A stretch of 64,000 bases of DNA from JAICYJ01 sp963797565 (lineage in GTDB: Bacteria > Actinomycetota > Thermoleophilia > Gaiellales > JAICJC01). The stretch covers positions 1-64,000 of the forward strand of contig CAWCPM010000005.1 of the NCBI GenBank assembly GCA_963797565.1, read 5' to 3'. Positions 50,143-58,952 of the stretch are shown one piece after another (within the stretch, counting starts at the first letter, position 1; every line of letters begins with the position of its first letter). Below the pieces are notes generated by a model. It was not told where the DNA came from and made no database searches. It was given only the letters and a program-made list of their open reading frames with translations. A program made the position numbers and the translations under genes.

Positions 50143-50867
50143 CCGGCTCCGCGCTGTATGAGGGATCGGTGATGCACACGCGGCCGCGGCCGGCCGGCTA
50201 CCTGTTTCGCTACCACGTCTATATGTGGCTAGTGGACCTTGACCGACCACCGCAGCTGCCCCGGCTGTTCGCCCCGCTGGGCCGCATCCGCAGCCGCGAT
50301 CACCTGGGCGATCCCGGCCGCTCGATCCGCGCCAACCTGGACGACTTCCTGCGCGGCAACGGCGTCGAGTTGGACGGCGGTCAGGTGCTGCTGCTGACCA
50401 ACGCGCGGGTGCTGGGCCACGTCTTCAACCCGCTCTCGGTGTTCTGGTGCCACAACGCCGACGGCACGCTTCGCTGCGTCGTCGCCGAAGTGCACAATAC
50501 CCACGGCGAACGGCATTGCTACCTGCTCGAGCCGGGCGAGCGCGGTCTCACCGAGACCGACAAGGCGTTCTACGTGTCGCCCTTCCTGACCGTGGATGGC
50601 CGCTACCGGATGTCGTTCTCCCAGCCGGGCGAGCGGCTCTCGATCCAGATGGAGTTGGTGCAGAAGGAGGGGCGCGTGTTCCAGGCATCGCTGACGGCCC
50701 GTCGGCGGCCGATGTCGGCCGCCAGCCTGGCCGCGATGGCCATCCGCCACCCGCTGATGACGGCCCGGGTGAGCGTGTTGATTCGCTATCAGGGCGTGAA
50801 GCTGTGGCTACGTGGGGTGCCGCGCGTTCCCCGCCCGCGACGCTCGCCCCAGGAGCGGGTGGGATGA
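50139..50867 (+). CDS. DUF1365 protein
   Basis: 242 residues. Diagnostic stretches: FRYHVYMWLVDLDRPPQLPR, GQVLLLTNARVLGHVFNPLS, VFWCHNADGTLRCVVAEVHN and KAFYVSPFLTVDGRYRM. DUF1365 is regularly placed between the FAD oxidoreductase and a cyclopropane-fatty-acid synthase, implying one pathway on membrane acyl chains. Its own activity is unknown. The GTG overlaps the previous stop (GTGA) and its stop overlaps the next ATG (ATGA). Confidence 0.88.
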   Translation: MTGSALYEGSVMHTRPRPAGYLFRYHVYMWLVDLDRPPQLPRLFAPLGRIRSRDHLGDPGRSIRANLDDFLRGNGVELDGGQVLLLTNARVLGHVFNPLSVFWCHNADGTLRCVVAEVHNTHGERHCYLLEPGERGLTETDKAFYVSPFLTVDGRYRMSFSQPGERLSIQMELVQKEGRVFQASLTARRRPMSAASLAAMAIRHPLMTARVSVLIRYQGVKLWLRGVPRVPRPRRSPQERVG

Positions 50868-52060
50868 GCAGGCTCTCGGTCCCGCCTGCGCCCCGCAGCC
50901 CGACCCGGGCGCGAATCGCCCGCTCCCTGTTCGAGCGGGCCGTCCACGGCTTGGAGCGGCTGGAGGTGATCGCTCCCGACGGACGCGCGCTGCGCTCGCA
51001 ACCCGGCGCACCGCGGATGGAGATCATGTCCGACGCCTTCTTCCACCGACTGGCCGGCTCCGGCAAGATCGGGTTCGGTGAGGCGTACATGGCAGAGGAG
51101 TGGCGCAGCGACGACCTGGCCGGCGTGCTTTCGGCCTTCGCCACCCGCCTGACATCGCTCGTGCCACGGCCAATCCAGCGCCTGCGTCGACTGTACGAGC
51201 CGCTCCAGCCCGGCCATGAACGCAACACGCCCGACGGCGCGCGGGCCAACATCTCGCGCCACTACGACCTCTCGAACGAGCTCTTCGCCACCTTCCTTGA
51301 CGAGACGATGACGTACTCGTGCGCGATCTTCGCGCCCCGCGACACGCTCGAACAGGCGCAGCGGCGAAAGTACCAGGCGATGTGCGACCTGATCGACCTG
51401 CGAAGCGGCGACCACATGCTCGAGATCGGAACCGGCTGGGGCGGCATGGCGATGCACGCGGCCGCGACCAGCGGCTGCCGTGTCACCACGATCACCATCT
51501 CTCAACGGCAAAAGCAGCTGGCCGAGCGACGGATCCGCGAAGCTGGGCTGGACGGCCAGATCGAGGTGTTGCTGTGCGACTACCGCGACGTGCGAGGGCG
51601 TTTCGACAAGATCGTATCGATCGAGATGTTCGAGGCGGTCGGCGAGGAGTACTGGCCCGAGTTCTTCGGCATCTGCGACCGATTGCTGGCGCCGGGCGGT
51701 TGCATGAGCCTGCAGACGATCACGATGCCGCACGGCCGGTTTCGCGCCACCCGGCGAAGCTACACCTGGGTGCATAAGTACATCTTCCCGGGCGGTTTGA
51801 TCCCATCCGAGCCGGCCATCGCCGACGCGCTGAGCGACGGATCAGGGCTGCGAATCGCCTCCAGCTGCGAGATTGGCGTGCATTACGCGCCCACGCTTCG
51901 GATGTGGCGCGAGCGTTTCCTGGATCGCTGGGACGACGTGTGCGGGCTGGGCTTCGACGACACGTTCCGGCGGACGTGGGAGTTCTACCTCGCCTACTGC
52001 GAGGCAGGTTTCCGCAGCGGCGCGATCGGCGATGCGCAGATCGCGCTGCAGCGGCCATGA
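50864..52060 (+). CDS. cyclopropane-fatty-acyl-phospholipid synthase family methyltransferase
   Basis: 398 residues. SAM motif LEIGTGWGGMAMHAA near residue 188, preceded by ARANISRHYDLSNELFATFL and MTYSCAIFA, and followed by VSIEMFEAVGEEYWPEFF, all typical of CFA/mycolic-acid cyclopropane synthases. It adds a methylene (or methyl) from SAM to unsaturated acyl chains in the membrane. In this operon it is presumably light-induced to protect lipids from singlet oxygen; that role is known for LitR regulons and inferred here. Confidence 0.92.
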   Translation: MSRLSVPPAPRSPTRARIARSLFERAVHGLERLEVIAPDGRALRSQPGAPRMEIMSDAFFHRLAGSGKIGFGEAYMAEEWRSDDLAGVLSAFATRLTSLVPRPIQRLRRLYEPLQPGHERNTPDGARANISRHYDLSNELFATFLDETMTYSCAIFAPRDTLEQAQRRKYQAMCDLIDLRSGDHMLEIGTGWGGMAMHAAATSGCRVTTITISQRQKQLAERRIREAGLDGQIEVLLCDYRDVRGRFDKIVSIEMFEAVGEEYWPEFFGICDRLLAPGGCMSLQTITMPHGRFRATRRSYTWVHKYIFPGGLIPSEPAIADALSDGSGLRIASSCEIGVHYAPTLRMWRERFLDRWDDVCGLGFDDTFRRTWEFYLAYCEAGFRSGAIGDAQIALQRP

Positions 52061-52812
52061 GTTACCAGGGCAGGCGAGTCTGGATCACCGGCGGCTCGAG
52101 CGGCATCGGCGCCGCCCTAGCAACCGAGCTGGCCGACCGCGGCGCGCGTGTCGCAATCAGCGCACGCCGCGAGGACAGATTGCGGGAAGTGGCGGGCGAC
52201 CGGATGCTCGTCGCGCCTGTCGACGTCAGTAGCCGCGAGTCGATGGTCGCGACGGCCGACCTGGTGCGGTCAGAGCTGGGCGCGATCGATATCGCGATTA
52301 TGAACGCCGGCACGTGGGGGCCGATGGACGTGATGGCGTGGGACTCCAGCGCCTTCCGCCACCACGTCGACATCAACCTGATGGGTCTCGTGCACGGCGT
52401 CGAGGCGGTGCTGACCGACATGCGACGAGCCGGCGCGGGCACGATCGTCGGGGTCGCCAGCGTGGCCGGCTACCGCGGCTTTCCCTCCTCGCAGGCCTAC
52501 GGGCCGACCAAGGCCGCAGAGATCAACCTGCTGGAATCGCTGCGGATCGATCTGATGCCGCTCTCAATCGACGTGATCACGGTCTGCCCCGGCTTCGTGC
52601 GCAGCGAGCTGACGGCCCGAAACAGCTTCCCGATGCCGTGGATGCTCGAGGCCGATGACGCGGCCCGGCGGATCGCGGACGGCATCGCCAAGCGGAAGGC
52701 CGAGATCGTCTTCCCACTGCCGATGATGCTCGCGATGAAGTCAGCGCGACTTGTGCCGGTGCGCCCGTGGACGGGACTGATGTCACGGCTGGCGAAGACG
52801 CGAAAGCGATAG
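52057..52812 (+). CDS. short-chain dehydrogenase/reductase of the LitR operon
   Basis: 251 residues. Rossmann motif VWITGGSSGIGAALATEL, NAGTWG, catalytic Ser in VGVASVAGY and YGPTKAAEINLLES with the Tyr-x3-Lys. A complete classical SDR preferring NAD(P). The ATG overlaps the synthase stop. Last gene of the operon. It ends PVRPWTGLMSRLAKTRKR, a slightly hydrophobic basic tail. Substrate unknown. Confidence 0.88.
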   Translation: MSYQGRRVWITGGSSGIGAALATELADRGARVAISARREDRLREVAGDRMLVAPVDVSSRESMVATADLVRSELGAIDIAIMNAGTWGPMDVMAWDSSAFRHHVDINLMGLVHGVEAVLTDMRRAGAGTIVGVASVAGYRGFPSSQAYGPTKAAEINLLESLRIDLMPLSIDVITVCPGFVRSELTARNSFPMPWMLEADDAARRIADGIAKRKAEIVFPLPMMLAMKSARLVPVRPWTGLMSRLAKTRKR

Positions 52813-53263
52813 CCCACAATAGGCTCTAGCAAAGACGCCGTCGCCGCGCTCGTCGCGGGCAGCGAACCAACACACCGCCGAACGCCTCGCCCAGCGAGTA
52901 GATGTGCGCGCCCGGGGGCGGCCGTGTCGCCGGTCGACCCAGCCCAGTACCGAGCTCGCTGTCGACCCAAGCACGTATCCTGATACCGACCCGAAACGCC
53001 AGCAGCCAAGCGCCCTCCGGGTGGTTCTGGCCGGATACACGATGCGGTCGGACCGCTCGCACATCCAAAGAATTCCGCTACCGAGCTTCATCCTCTATCC
53101 CGACGCGCCCCAGTGGGGCGCTGCTCCGCTAAAGCGCGGGAGCACCACCGGCCGGTCGAGCTTGTGGCAGCGGCATCCGAGCGGTGGCTCGACCATGGCG
53201 CTCTGCGCGTCGCCGGCGGCCCAACTCGCCATTCCGGGATGCCGCCTCAGCCCTCTTCGGTCT
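52813..53263. other. 451-base stretch without a supported gene
   Basis: Several short overlapping frames exist on both strands, but none resembles a protein. A 7-bp perfect hairpin GCGCCCC-AGT-GGGGCGC (53105-53121) lies near the middle and may end transcription between the converging operons. Confidence 0.4.
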
Positions 53264-54214
53264 TTACAGGTGCTCGCCGTGAGCCTGGTCATGTAGTTCG
53301 AGGACGGCATCGGCGAATGCCTGTGGCGCCTCCTGGGGAAGGTTGTGTCCGACACCACCCTCGATGGTCCTGTGCGAGTAGCTCCCCGAGAACTTCGAGG
53401 CATACGAGTCCGGATCCGGATGCGGCGCGCCGTTGGCGTCGCCTTCGAGCGTGATTGCAGGCACCGTAATCACCGGCCCCTCGGCGAGCCGTTGCTCCAG
53501 GTCAGCGTATTCCGCCTCTCCCTCCGCCACCCCGAGTCGCCAGCGATAGTTGTGGATCACGATCGCGACGTGGTCGGGGTTGTCGAAGGAGGCCGCGCTG
53601 CGGTCGAACGTGGCCTCGTCGAATTCCCATTTCGGAGATGCGGTTCTCCAGATCAGCCGCGCGAACTCGCGCCGGTACTTGTCGTAGCCCGCGCGGCCGC
53701 GCTCGGTGGCGAAGTAGTACTGGTACCACCATTGCAGCTCCGCCTCTGGCGGCAAGGGCAGCTTGCCGGCGGCCTGGCTTCCGATCAGGTAGCCGCTCAC
53801 CGAGACCAAGCCGCTGCAGCGTTCCGGCCACAGCGCCGCGACGATGTCGGCGGTTCGCGCCCCCCAGTCGAAACCGGCGACTATGGCGCTTTCGATCCCG
53901 AGCGCGTCCATCAACGCGACCGTGTCGCGTGCGAGCGCCGCCTGCTCGCCGTTTCGCAGCGTCTCGTTCGATAGGAAGCGCGTCGTCCCGTAGCCCCGCA
54001 GGTGGGGGACTATCACGCGATAGCCGGCCGCTGTCAGCAGTGGAACAACGTCGAGGTAGCTGTGGATGTCGTATGGCCATCCGTGCAGCAGGACAGCCGC
54101 AGGGCCGCCGGCTGGGCCGGCGTCGACATACCCGACGTTCAGGAGGCCGGCATCGATCTGGCTGACCGTGCCGAACTGCGCCGCCCCGACCTCAGGGGTG
54201 TTGGTGGTCGTCAT
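53264..54214 (-). CDS. alpha/beta hydrolase, epoxide-hydrolase/haloalkane-dehalogenase-like
   Basis: 316 residues. HGWPYDIHSY carries the oxyanion motif. The nucleophile is an Asp in VAGFDWGART, as in soluble epoxide hydrolases and dehalogenases. The general-base His is in GVGHNLPQEAPQAF. It hydrolyses small epoxides or related substrates. I used the ATG giving MTTTNTPEVGAAQFG. It follows the EHN-type hydrolase after 31 bases, so both are in one operon. Confidence 0.85.
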   Translation of the reverse strand: MTTTNTPEVGAAQFGTVSQIDAGLLNVGYVDAGPAGGPAAVLLHGWPYDIHSYLDVVPLLTAAGYRVIVPHLRGYGTTRFLSNETLRNGEQAALARDTVALMDALGIESAIVAGFDWGARTADIVAALWPERCSGLVSVSGYLIGSQAAGKLPLPPEAELQWWYQYYFATERGRAGYDKYRREFARLIWRTASPKWEFDEATFDRSAASFDNPDHVAIVIHNYRWRLGVAEGEAEYADLEQRLAEGPVITVPAITLEGDANGAPHPDPDSYASKFSGSYSHRTIEGGVGHNLPQEAPQAFADAVLELHDQAHGEHL

Positions 54215-54245
54215 GATGACGTCAGCGGGTGGGGGACTTGGGCAC

Positions 54246-55436
54246 TCAGCGAACCGACGCAAACGCTGCCCGTAGCTCCTTGGAGAAGAGCTCCGGCTCC
54301 TCCCAGGCGGCGAAGTGGCCGCCCCTGTCGACTTCGTTGAAGTAGGTGAGGCTCGGATACGACTTCTCGGCCCAGCTGCGCGGGGTCCGCCAGATCTCGC
54401 CGGGGAAGGTCGTGAAGGCGGTCGGGATCGTCGGCGGCGGCAGAGGCTGGCTGCCCGCGGCGGGCGCGTCCGGCCCGTAGGCCTCCCAGTACGACCGGGC
54501 CGCGGAGGCGCCGGTGCCGGTCAGCCAGTACGTCGTGATGTTGTCCAGGACGTTGTCCCGCGTGAGATTGCCCGCAGGCTTGCCGTCGACGAAGGCGCCG
54601 GCGATCTTGTAGTAGCTATCGGTGTCGTGGTCGATCATCCAGGCGGCGAGGGCGACGGGTGAATCCAGCAGGGCGTAGCCGATCGTCTGCGGCCGCGTGG
54701 CCATCTCCACGAAGTAGCCGTTTCCGGACTGCCCGAAGGTTGCGATCTGCGCCGCCGCGGCGCGCTCTTCCTCGGTATCCGTCGGCATGGCGCCGCCCAG
54801 CGCCGGCACCAGCAGGTTCGTATGGATGCCGATCAGACCCTCGGGTCCCTGGCGGCCCATCGTGTCCGTGACGCCGGCGCCGACGTCGCCGCCCTGGGCC
54901 ACGTAGCGGGTGTAGCCGAGGCGGGGCATGAGCTCGGCCCACGCTCGTGCGGTGCGGCCCAGATCCCAGCCGACCTCGATCGGCTCGCTCGAGAAGCCGT
55001 ACCCGGGCAGCGAGGGCAGCACCAGATGGAAGGCATCCTCGGCGCTGCCGCCGTGCGCGGTCGGGTCCGTCAGCGGGCCGACGGAGTCGATCATCTCGAT
55101 GACAGAGCCCGGCCAGCCGTGCGTCATGATCAGCGGCAGCGCGTTGTCGTGCCGCGACCGCACGTGGATGAAGTGGACGTTCACGCCGTCGATCTCCGTC
55201 GTGAACTGAGGCAGGGCGTTCAACCTCGCCTCGGCCTTGCGCCAGTCGTACTCAGTCGCCCAGTAGGTCGCGAGCTCGTGAATCGTGGCCAGCTGCACGC
55301 CCTGAGACCGATCTTTGACGAGCTCTTTGGAGGGCAAGCGCGCCGCCTCTATGCGGCGGCGCAGGTCCTCCAGAGCGTCTTTCGGGACATCCAACTGGAA
55401 CGGACGGATCCCGGTTGCGGTTTCGACGGTTGCCAT
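54246..55436 (-). CDS. epoxide hydrolase with EHN domain (microsomal/juvenile-hormone type)
   Basis: 396 residues. The N-terminal EHN lid (IRPFQLDVPKDALEDLRRRI, TYWATEYDWRKAEARLNALP) precedes the alpha/beta-hydrolase core: MTHGWPGSVIEM, nucleophile Asp in VAQGGDVGAGV, Tyr-rich cap, and His in GGHFAAWEEPELF. Complete by length and motifs. It probably opens epoxides to diols. The start ATG is chosen by the family N-terminus. Two dyad repeats lie just upstream. Confidence 0.9.
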   Translation of the reverse strand: MATVETATGIRPFQLDVPKDALEDLRRRIEAARLPSKELVKDRSQGVQLATIHELATYWATEYDWRKAEARLNALPQFTTEIDGVNVHFIHVRSRHDNALPLIMTHGWPGSVIEMIDSVGPLTDPTAHGGSAEDAFHLVLPSLPGYGFSSEPIEVGWDLGRTARAWAELMPRLGYTRYVAQGGDVGAGVTDTMGRQGPEGLIGIHTNLLVPALGGAMPTDTEEERAAAAQIATFGQSGNGYFVEMATRPQTIGYALLDSPVALAAWMIDHDTDSYYKIAGAFVDGKPAGNLTRDNVLDNITTYWLTGTGASAARSYWEAYGPDAPAAGSQPLPPPTIPTAFTTFPGEIWRTPRSWAEKSYPSLTYFNEVDRGGHFAAWEEPELFSKELRAAFASVR

Positions 55437-55479
55437 GGCTACCCCCCGGGTGGTTGCGTCGACCCATCGATCGTCCAGA

Positions 55480-55539
55480 GCCGTCGCATCACGGCGACGA
55501 GCGGCGAATTTCGTCGAGGGCCGTCGTATTACGGCGACG
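55480..55539. repeat. two 20-bp dyad repeats, 40 bp apart
   Basis: GCCGTCGCATCACGGCGACG (55480-55499) and GCCGTCGTATTACGGCGACG (55520-55539) differ at two positions, and each contains CGTCG/CGACG symmetry. Each is followed by a CGGCGAA block. They lie 44-104 bases before the epoxide hydrolase start and are likely paired regulator-binding sites. Confidence 0.65.
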
Positions 55540-55597
55540 CGGCGAACGATCGAATCGACGATGCTCTCATAACCCCTGCCACGGGTCAATGGCTGTT

Positions 55598-56062
55598 CTA
55601 GCTGCGTGCCTGCGCGGCCGATTCGATCGTAGTTACGCCGAGCTTGGTCAGGAAGCTGCGGTAGTCGGACTGCACCCACTCCTCGGCCAGCCGCCCGTCG
55701 GCGTCGTACCTGAACGTTCCGATGAGTTCCCACTCGAGGTGCCGGCCGGTGGGCTCGAGGGGGCCGATCGGCGAGTGGGTGAAGACGCCGGTGAAGTCGC
55801 CGGAGAACGTGGTCCGCGCCGCCAGGAAGTTGCCGTCGGCGATGATCTGCTCACGGACGAGTCGCAGATCGCTGAACGCGGCACGCAGCGAGGCGAAGTA
55901 CGCGCGGAGCTGATCGAAGCTCAAATCGCGGTTGGGCCCGTGGAAGACGTAGTCCTCTGTGAAGTAAGCGCGGAGCGCGGACTCGTCCTCACGGGCGATG
56001 GCCTCGTCGCCGATGCGGATCAATTCGTGGGCCAACGGAGTGTCCGAGATGAAGCCGGGCAT
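55598..56062 (-). CDS. SnoaL-like / ester-cyclase family protein
   Basis: 154 residues with the NTF2-like SnoaL pattern: ALRAYFTEDYVFHGPNRDLS, AFSDLRLVREQIIADGNFLA, SPIGPLEPTGRHLEWELIGT, DGRLAEEWVQSDYRSFL. These small alpha+beta barrels act on polyketides or aromatic rings, or only bind ligands. An AGGAGG-type ribosome site precedes the ATG. It lies upstream of the hydrolase pair on the same strand, but 161 bases and the dyad repeats intervene. Confidence 0.8.
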   Translation of the reverse strand: MPGFISDTPLAHELIRIGDEAIAREDESALRAYFTEDYVFHGPNRDLSFDQLRAYFASLRAAFSDLRLVREQIIADGNFLAARTTFSGDFTGVFTHSPIGPLEPTGRHLEWELIGTFRYDADGRLAEEWVQSDYRSFLTKLGVTTIESAAQARS

Positions 56063-56235
56063 CGTTCCTCCTCGTGCCAGCGTAACCGCTGGTGTCCATG
56101 AACGCTCCATGTGTCGCCGCTGGCCAGAGCGGTACGATCTCGCCTGGTGACCGGCGGGGGTGTTGCGACGACGGCCTACCGGCCGCGATGCCGTGGTGTC
56201 GGCCCTCGGCATCGACCGATCCAATCGGAGGCACG

Positions 56236-57588
56236 ATGAGAGCCTTGAGGACGTTGGTGGTGGTGGCGCCGCTGGTTCTGCTGGGCCTGCTGCTGGTCGC
56301 TCCTGCCGGCGACCTGGCGTGGGAGAACCATCCGGCCCACTTCTGGCTCGTGCTGACGACAGCAATGGTCTGCGTCGGCCTTGGCGCGGCGGTCGGCGCG
56401 GCGGCGCGGCGGCGGCGCGACTCGCGCACCGTGCTGATCGCGCTGGCCTGCACGACCGCGGCCGGCTTCCTAGGACTGCATGCCCTGGCGACGCCGGGCG
56501 TTCTGCTTGGATCCAACCCCGGTTTCGAACTCGCGACCCCCGTCGGTCTCGCGATCGCGGGCGTGATCGCGGCGATCTCCGCCGTGGAGTTCGGGCCGCC
56601 GGCTGCGGATCGGATCCTCCAGCGTTCAGGATGGTTGCTCGCATCGACGCTGACGGCAATGGGAGTGTGGGCGGCTGCCTCCCTGGCCGAGCTGCCGCCG
56701 CTCGATCGCGCCCTTTCACCGGACGAGGTTGACGGTTGGCAGGTTTCGCTGGTCATACCGGGCGTCGCCGGGTACGGGGCGGCCGCGGCCGGATACGCAC
56801 GGCTTCATCGCCGCCGCGAAGCGGCGTTTCCGCTGTTCGTCGCGCTTGCCTTTGCGCTGTTGGCCGAGGCAATGGTCGTGATCACGCTCGCTGGAAGCTG
56901 GAAGCTTTCGTGGTGGGAGTGGCACCTGCTGATGGGGATCGCGTTTGCGACAGTCGCGGTGGCTGCCCGGCGTGAATGGCACCAGGAGCGGTTCAGCTCG
57001 CTGTACCTCGATGACACGGTCGGCCGGTGTCGCGATATCAGCGTGCTGTTCGGCGACCTCGAGGGGTTCACGAGCTACTCGGAACGCCACGACCCCACCG
57101 AGGTGGCGCTGATGCTGAACACCTACTTCGGCCAACTGATCCCGCTGATCCGTGACTCCGGCGGCGAGGTGGACAAGCTGATCGGCGACTCGATCATGGC
57201 GGTATACAACCTGCACGGGAACCAGCCGGATCACCCGGCGCGTGCCTGCCGGGCGGGCCTTCGGCTCCAGTCCGCCGTGGCCGAACTGCTGGCTGAGCAT
57301 CCGGCATGGCCGCAGATGCGGGTGGGTGTGAACACGGGGCAGGCATACGTCGGGCTGCTCGGTGCGGATCACGGTCATCGCACGCACGGCGTCATCGGCG
57401 ACGCGGTCAACCTCGCGGCGCGGCTGGAGACGGTCGCACGGCCTGGTCAGGTGGTGATCGGCGCAGAAACGGCGCACCGGCTCCCGGCTGGCACGGTCGT
57501 GGATCGGCTGCCTGATCAGGAGCTGAAAGGCAAGGCGGATCCGATCGAAGCCCATCTGCTTGCGGAGCTGCCGCCGTCTCCGGGCTGA
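56236..57588 (+). CDS. membrane-bound class III adenylate cyclase
   Basis: 450 residues. About seven or eight N-terminal membrane helices (residues 5-245), then a class III cyclase domain: metal Asp in SVLFGDLEGFTSYSERHDP, GGEVDKLIGDSIMAVYN (Lys for adenine and the second Asp), and the transition-state Asn/Arg in GVIGDAVNLAARLE. Every catalytic position I can check is present, so it should make cAMP as a homodimer. The ATG follows CGGAGG. No HAMP domain. The signal is unknown. Confidence 0.88.
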   Translation: MRALRTLVVVAPLVLLGLLLVAPAGDLAWENHPAHFWLVLTTAMVCVGLGAAVGAAARRRRDSRTVLIALACTTAAGFLGLHALATPGVLLGSNPGFELATPVGLAIAGVIAAISAVEFGPPAADRILQRSGWLLASTLTAMGVWAAASLAELPPLDRALSPDEVDGWQVSLVIPGVAGYGAAAAGYARLHRRREAAFPLFVALAFALLAEAMVVITLAGSWKLSWWEWHLLMGIAFATVAVAARREWHQERFSSLYLDDTVGRCRDISVLFGDLEGFTSYSERHDPTEVALMLNTYFGQLIPLIRDSGGEVDKLIGDSIMAVYNLHGNQPDHPARACRAGLRLQSAVAELLAEHPAWPQMRVGVNTGQAYVGLLGADHGHRTHGVIGDAVNLAARLETVARPGQVVIGAETAHRLPAGTVVDRLPDQELKGKADPIEAHLLAELPPSPG

Positions 57589-57693
57589 CGCCGTTCACGG
57601 TGCTCGAGGCCACGCCTGAGCCCTTATCCATCCGCGGCACGCCGTGGGCCACGAGGCCGTTCCAAACCAGGATCGACTCCGAGCTCCGTTTGG

Positions 57694-58833
57694 TCACGAT
57701 GCGACCCGTTGGCCGGCCGGTGCCGTCCGGCGTTCGCGGGACTGCGCCGATGCGGCCTGTGCGGTCGCGATGTGGCGCGCGACGCGCTCGGCGTCCCTGC
57801 CCATGCCGCCGATCAGCATCGACGCAAACGAGTGTTGGAACGGCAGGCCGACGACGTACAGCCCAGGCGATCCGGCCATGACGCCGCGGTACTGCTCCGG
57901 ATACCCGTCCTCGCCGATCTCGATCGGTACGCGGATCCAGGAGTAGTCGGGCCGGAAGCCCGTGCACCAGACGACGTTTCGGACGTTGAGCGCCTGACCA
58001 TCGTCCAGCAGCGGCCGCCCGGCCTCCACGCCACAGGTACGAGCGAGCACGCGTTCGACGCCGGCGGCGGCGAGCTCCTTGCGGCGGTACCGCAGGAGCG
58101 GCGCTCCGCCGTGGCGGATGTGAGGTCGCATGCGGCGGCCGAACGGGGTGTCCATGGTGAGCACGTGTGTGCCGACCAGGAACAGCGCTCGGAACAGAAA
58201 CCGGCCTCGCCGGGTCTCCACCTGCGCCGGCAGCTGTCCTGTGTCCGGGCCGCAGAGAACGACGTCGTGTCCGGCTGCCGCGGCCTCGTGGGCGATGTCG
58301 GAGCCGGAGTGGCTGGCGCCCACCACGAGCACGCGCCCGTCACTGAGCTGTGACGGGTTCTTGTAATCGCTCGAGTGGATCTGCGTGATGCCGGGGTCGA
58401 GGTCGCCGGCGAACTTGGGGACGCTTGGTGACCTGAACACCCCGTTCGCGACCACGACGTTCTCGGCCAAGAAGCTGGCCTCACCGGCCTCGACCACATA
58501 ACGGCCGTCCTCCCTGGTGAGGCTGGTGACGGTGACACCGTTGCGGACGGGCAGTTCGTGCCCTGCCGCATAGGCCTCGAGGTAGTCGGCCATCTCGCCC
58601 GCGGTCGGGTACGACGCCCGCGCGGCCGGGAAGGCCATTCCCGGCAGCCCATCGCGGCTCGCCGGCGAGTAGAGCCGCAGCGAGTCCCAGCGGCCTCGCC
58701 AGCCGTCGCCGATGCGCCGGCCGCCGTCGAGCACGACGAACTCCCGGCCCTGTCGCTTGAGGAAGTAGCCGGTGGCGAGGCCGGCCTGGCCGCCACCGAT
58801 GACAACGGTTTCGTGGTGCTCTGAGTGCTGCAT
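57694..58833 (-). CDS. flavin-dependent monooxygenase-like NAD(P)-binding protein (CzcO/FMO family)
   Basis: 379 residues. FAD motif VVIGGGQAGLATGYFLKRQG, IGDGWRGRWDSLRLYSPA (FMO-like), and a second Rossmann motif RVLVVGASHSGSDIAHEAAA for NADPH. WCTGFRPDYSWI and the final GLYVVGLPFQHSFASMLIGG match the family. It oxidises N, S or ketone groups, or a related substrate. The ATG follows AGGAGG. Codons upstream of that start are not homologous. The TPR-LuxR regulator precedes it on the same strand. Confidence 0.85.
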   Translation of the reverse strand: MQHSEHHETVVIGGGQAGLATGYFLKRQGREFVVLDGGRRIGDGWRGRWDSLRLYSPASRDGLPGMAFPAARASYPTAGEMADYLEAYAAGHELPVRNGVTVTSLTREDGRYVVEAGEASFLAENVVVANGVFRSPSVPKFAGDLDPGITQIHSSDYKNPSQLSDGRVLVVGASHSGSDIAHEAAAAGHDVVLCGPDTGQLPAQVETRRGRFLFRALFLVGTHVLTMDTPFGRRMRPHIRHGGAPLLRYRRKELAAAGVERVLARTCGVEAGRPLLDDGQALNVRNVVWCTGFRPDYSWIRVPIEIGEDGYPEQYRGVMAGSPGLYVVGLPFQHSFASMLIGGMGRDAERVARHIATAQAASAQSRERRTAPAGQRVAS

Positions 58834-58952
58834 CGCTCCTCCTTGTTCGAGTTTGAGGAGGCGACCGTAGGCCAGGGCTGCCGGAACCGCATCGCGCAGA
58901 TTCACCAACTTTGCCGGCGAACTGCGTGGTCAATTCGGACCACTCGGCTCCC

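Noticed and set aside
52902..53296. Overlapping short frames after the SDR gene
   Set aside because: Three frames overlap on both strands. None shows family motifs, ribosome sites or protein-like hydrophobic patterns.
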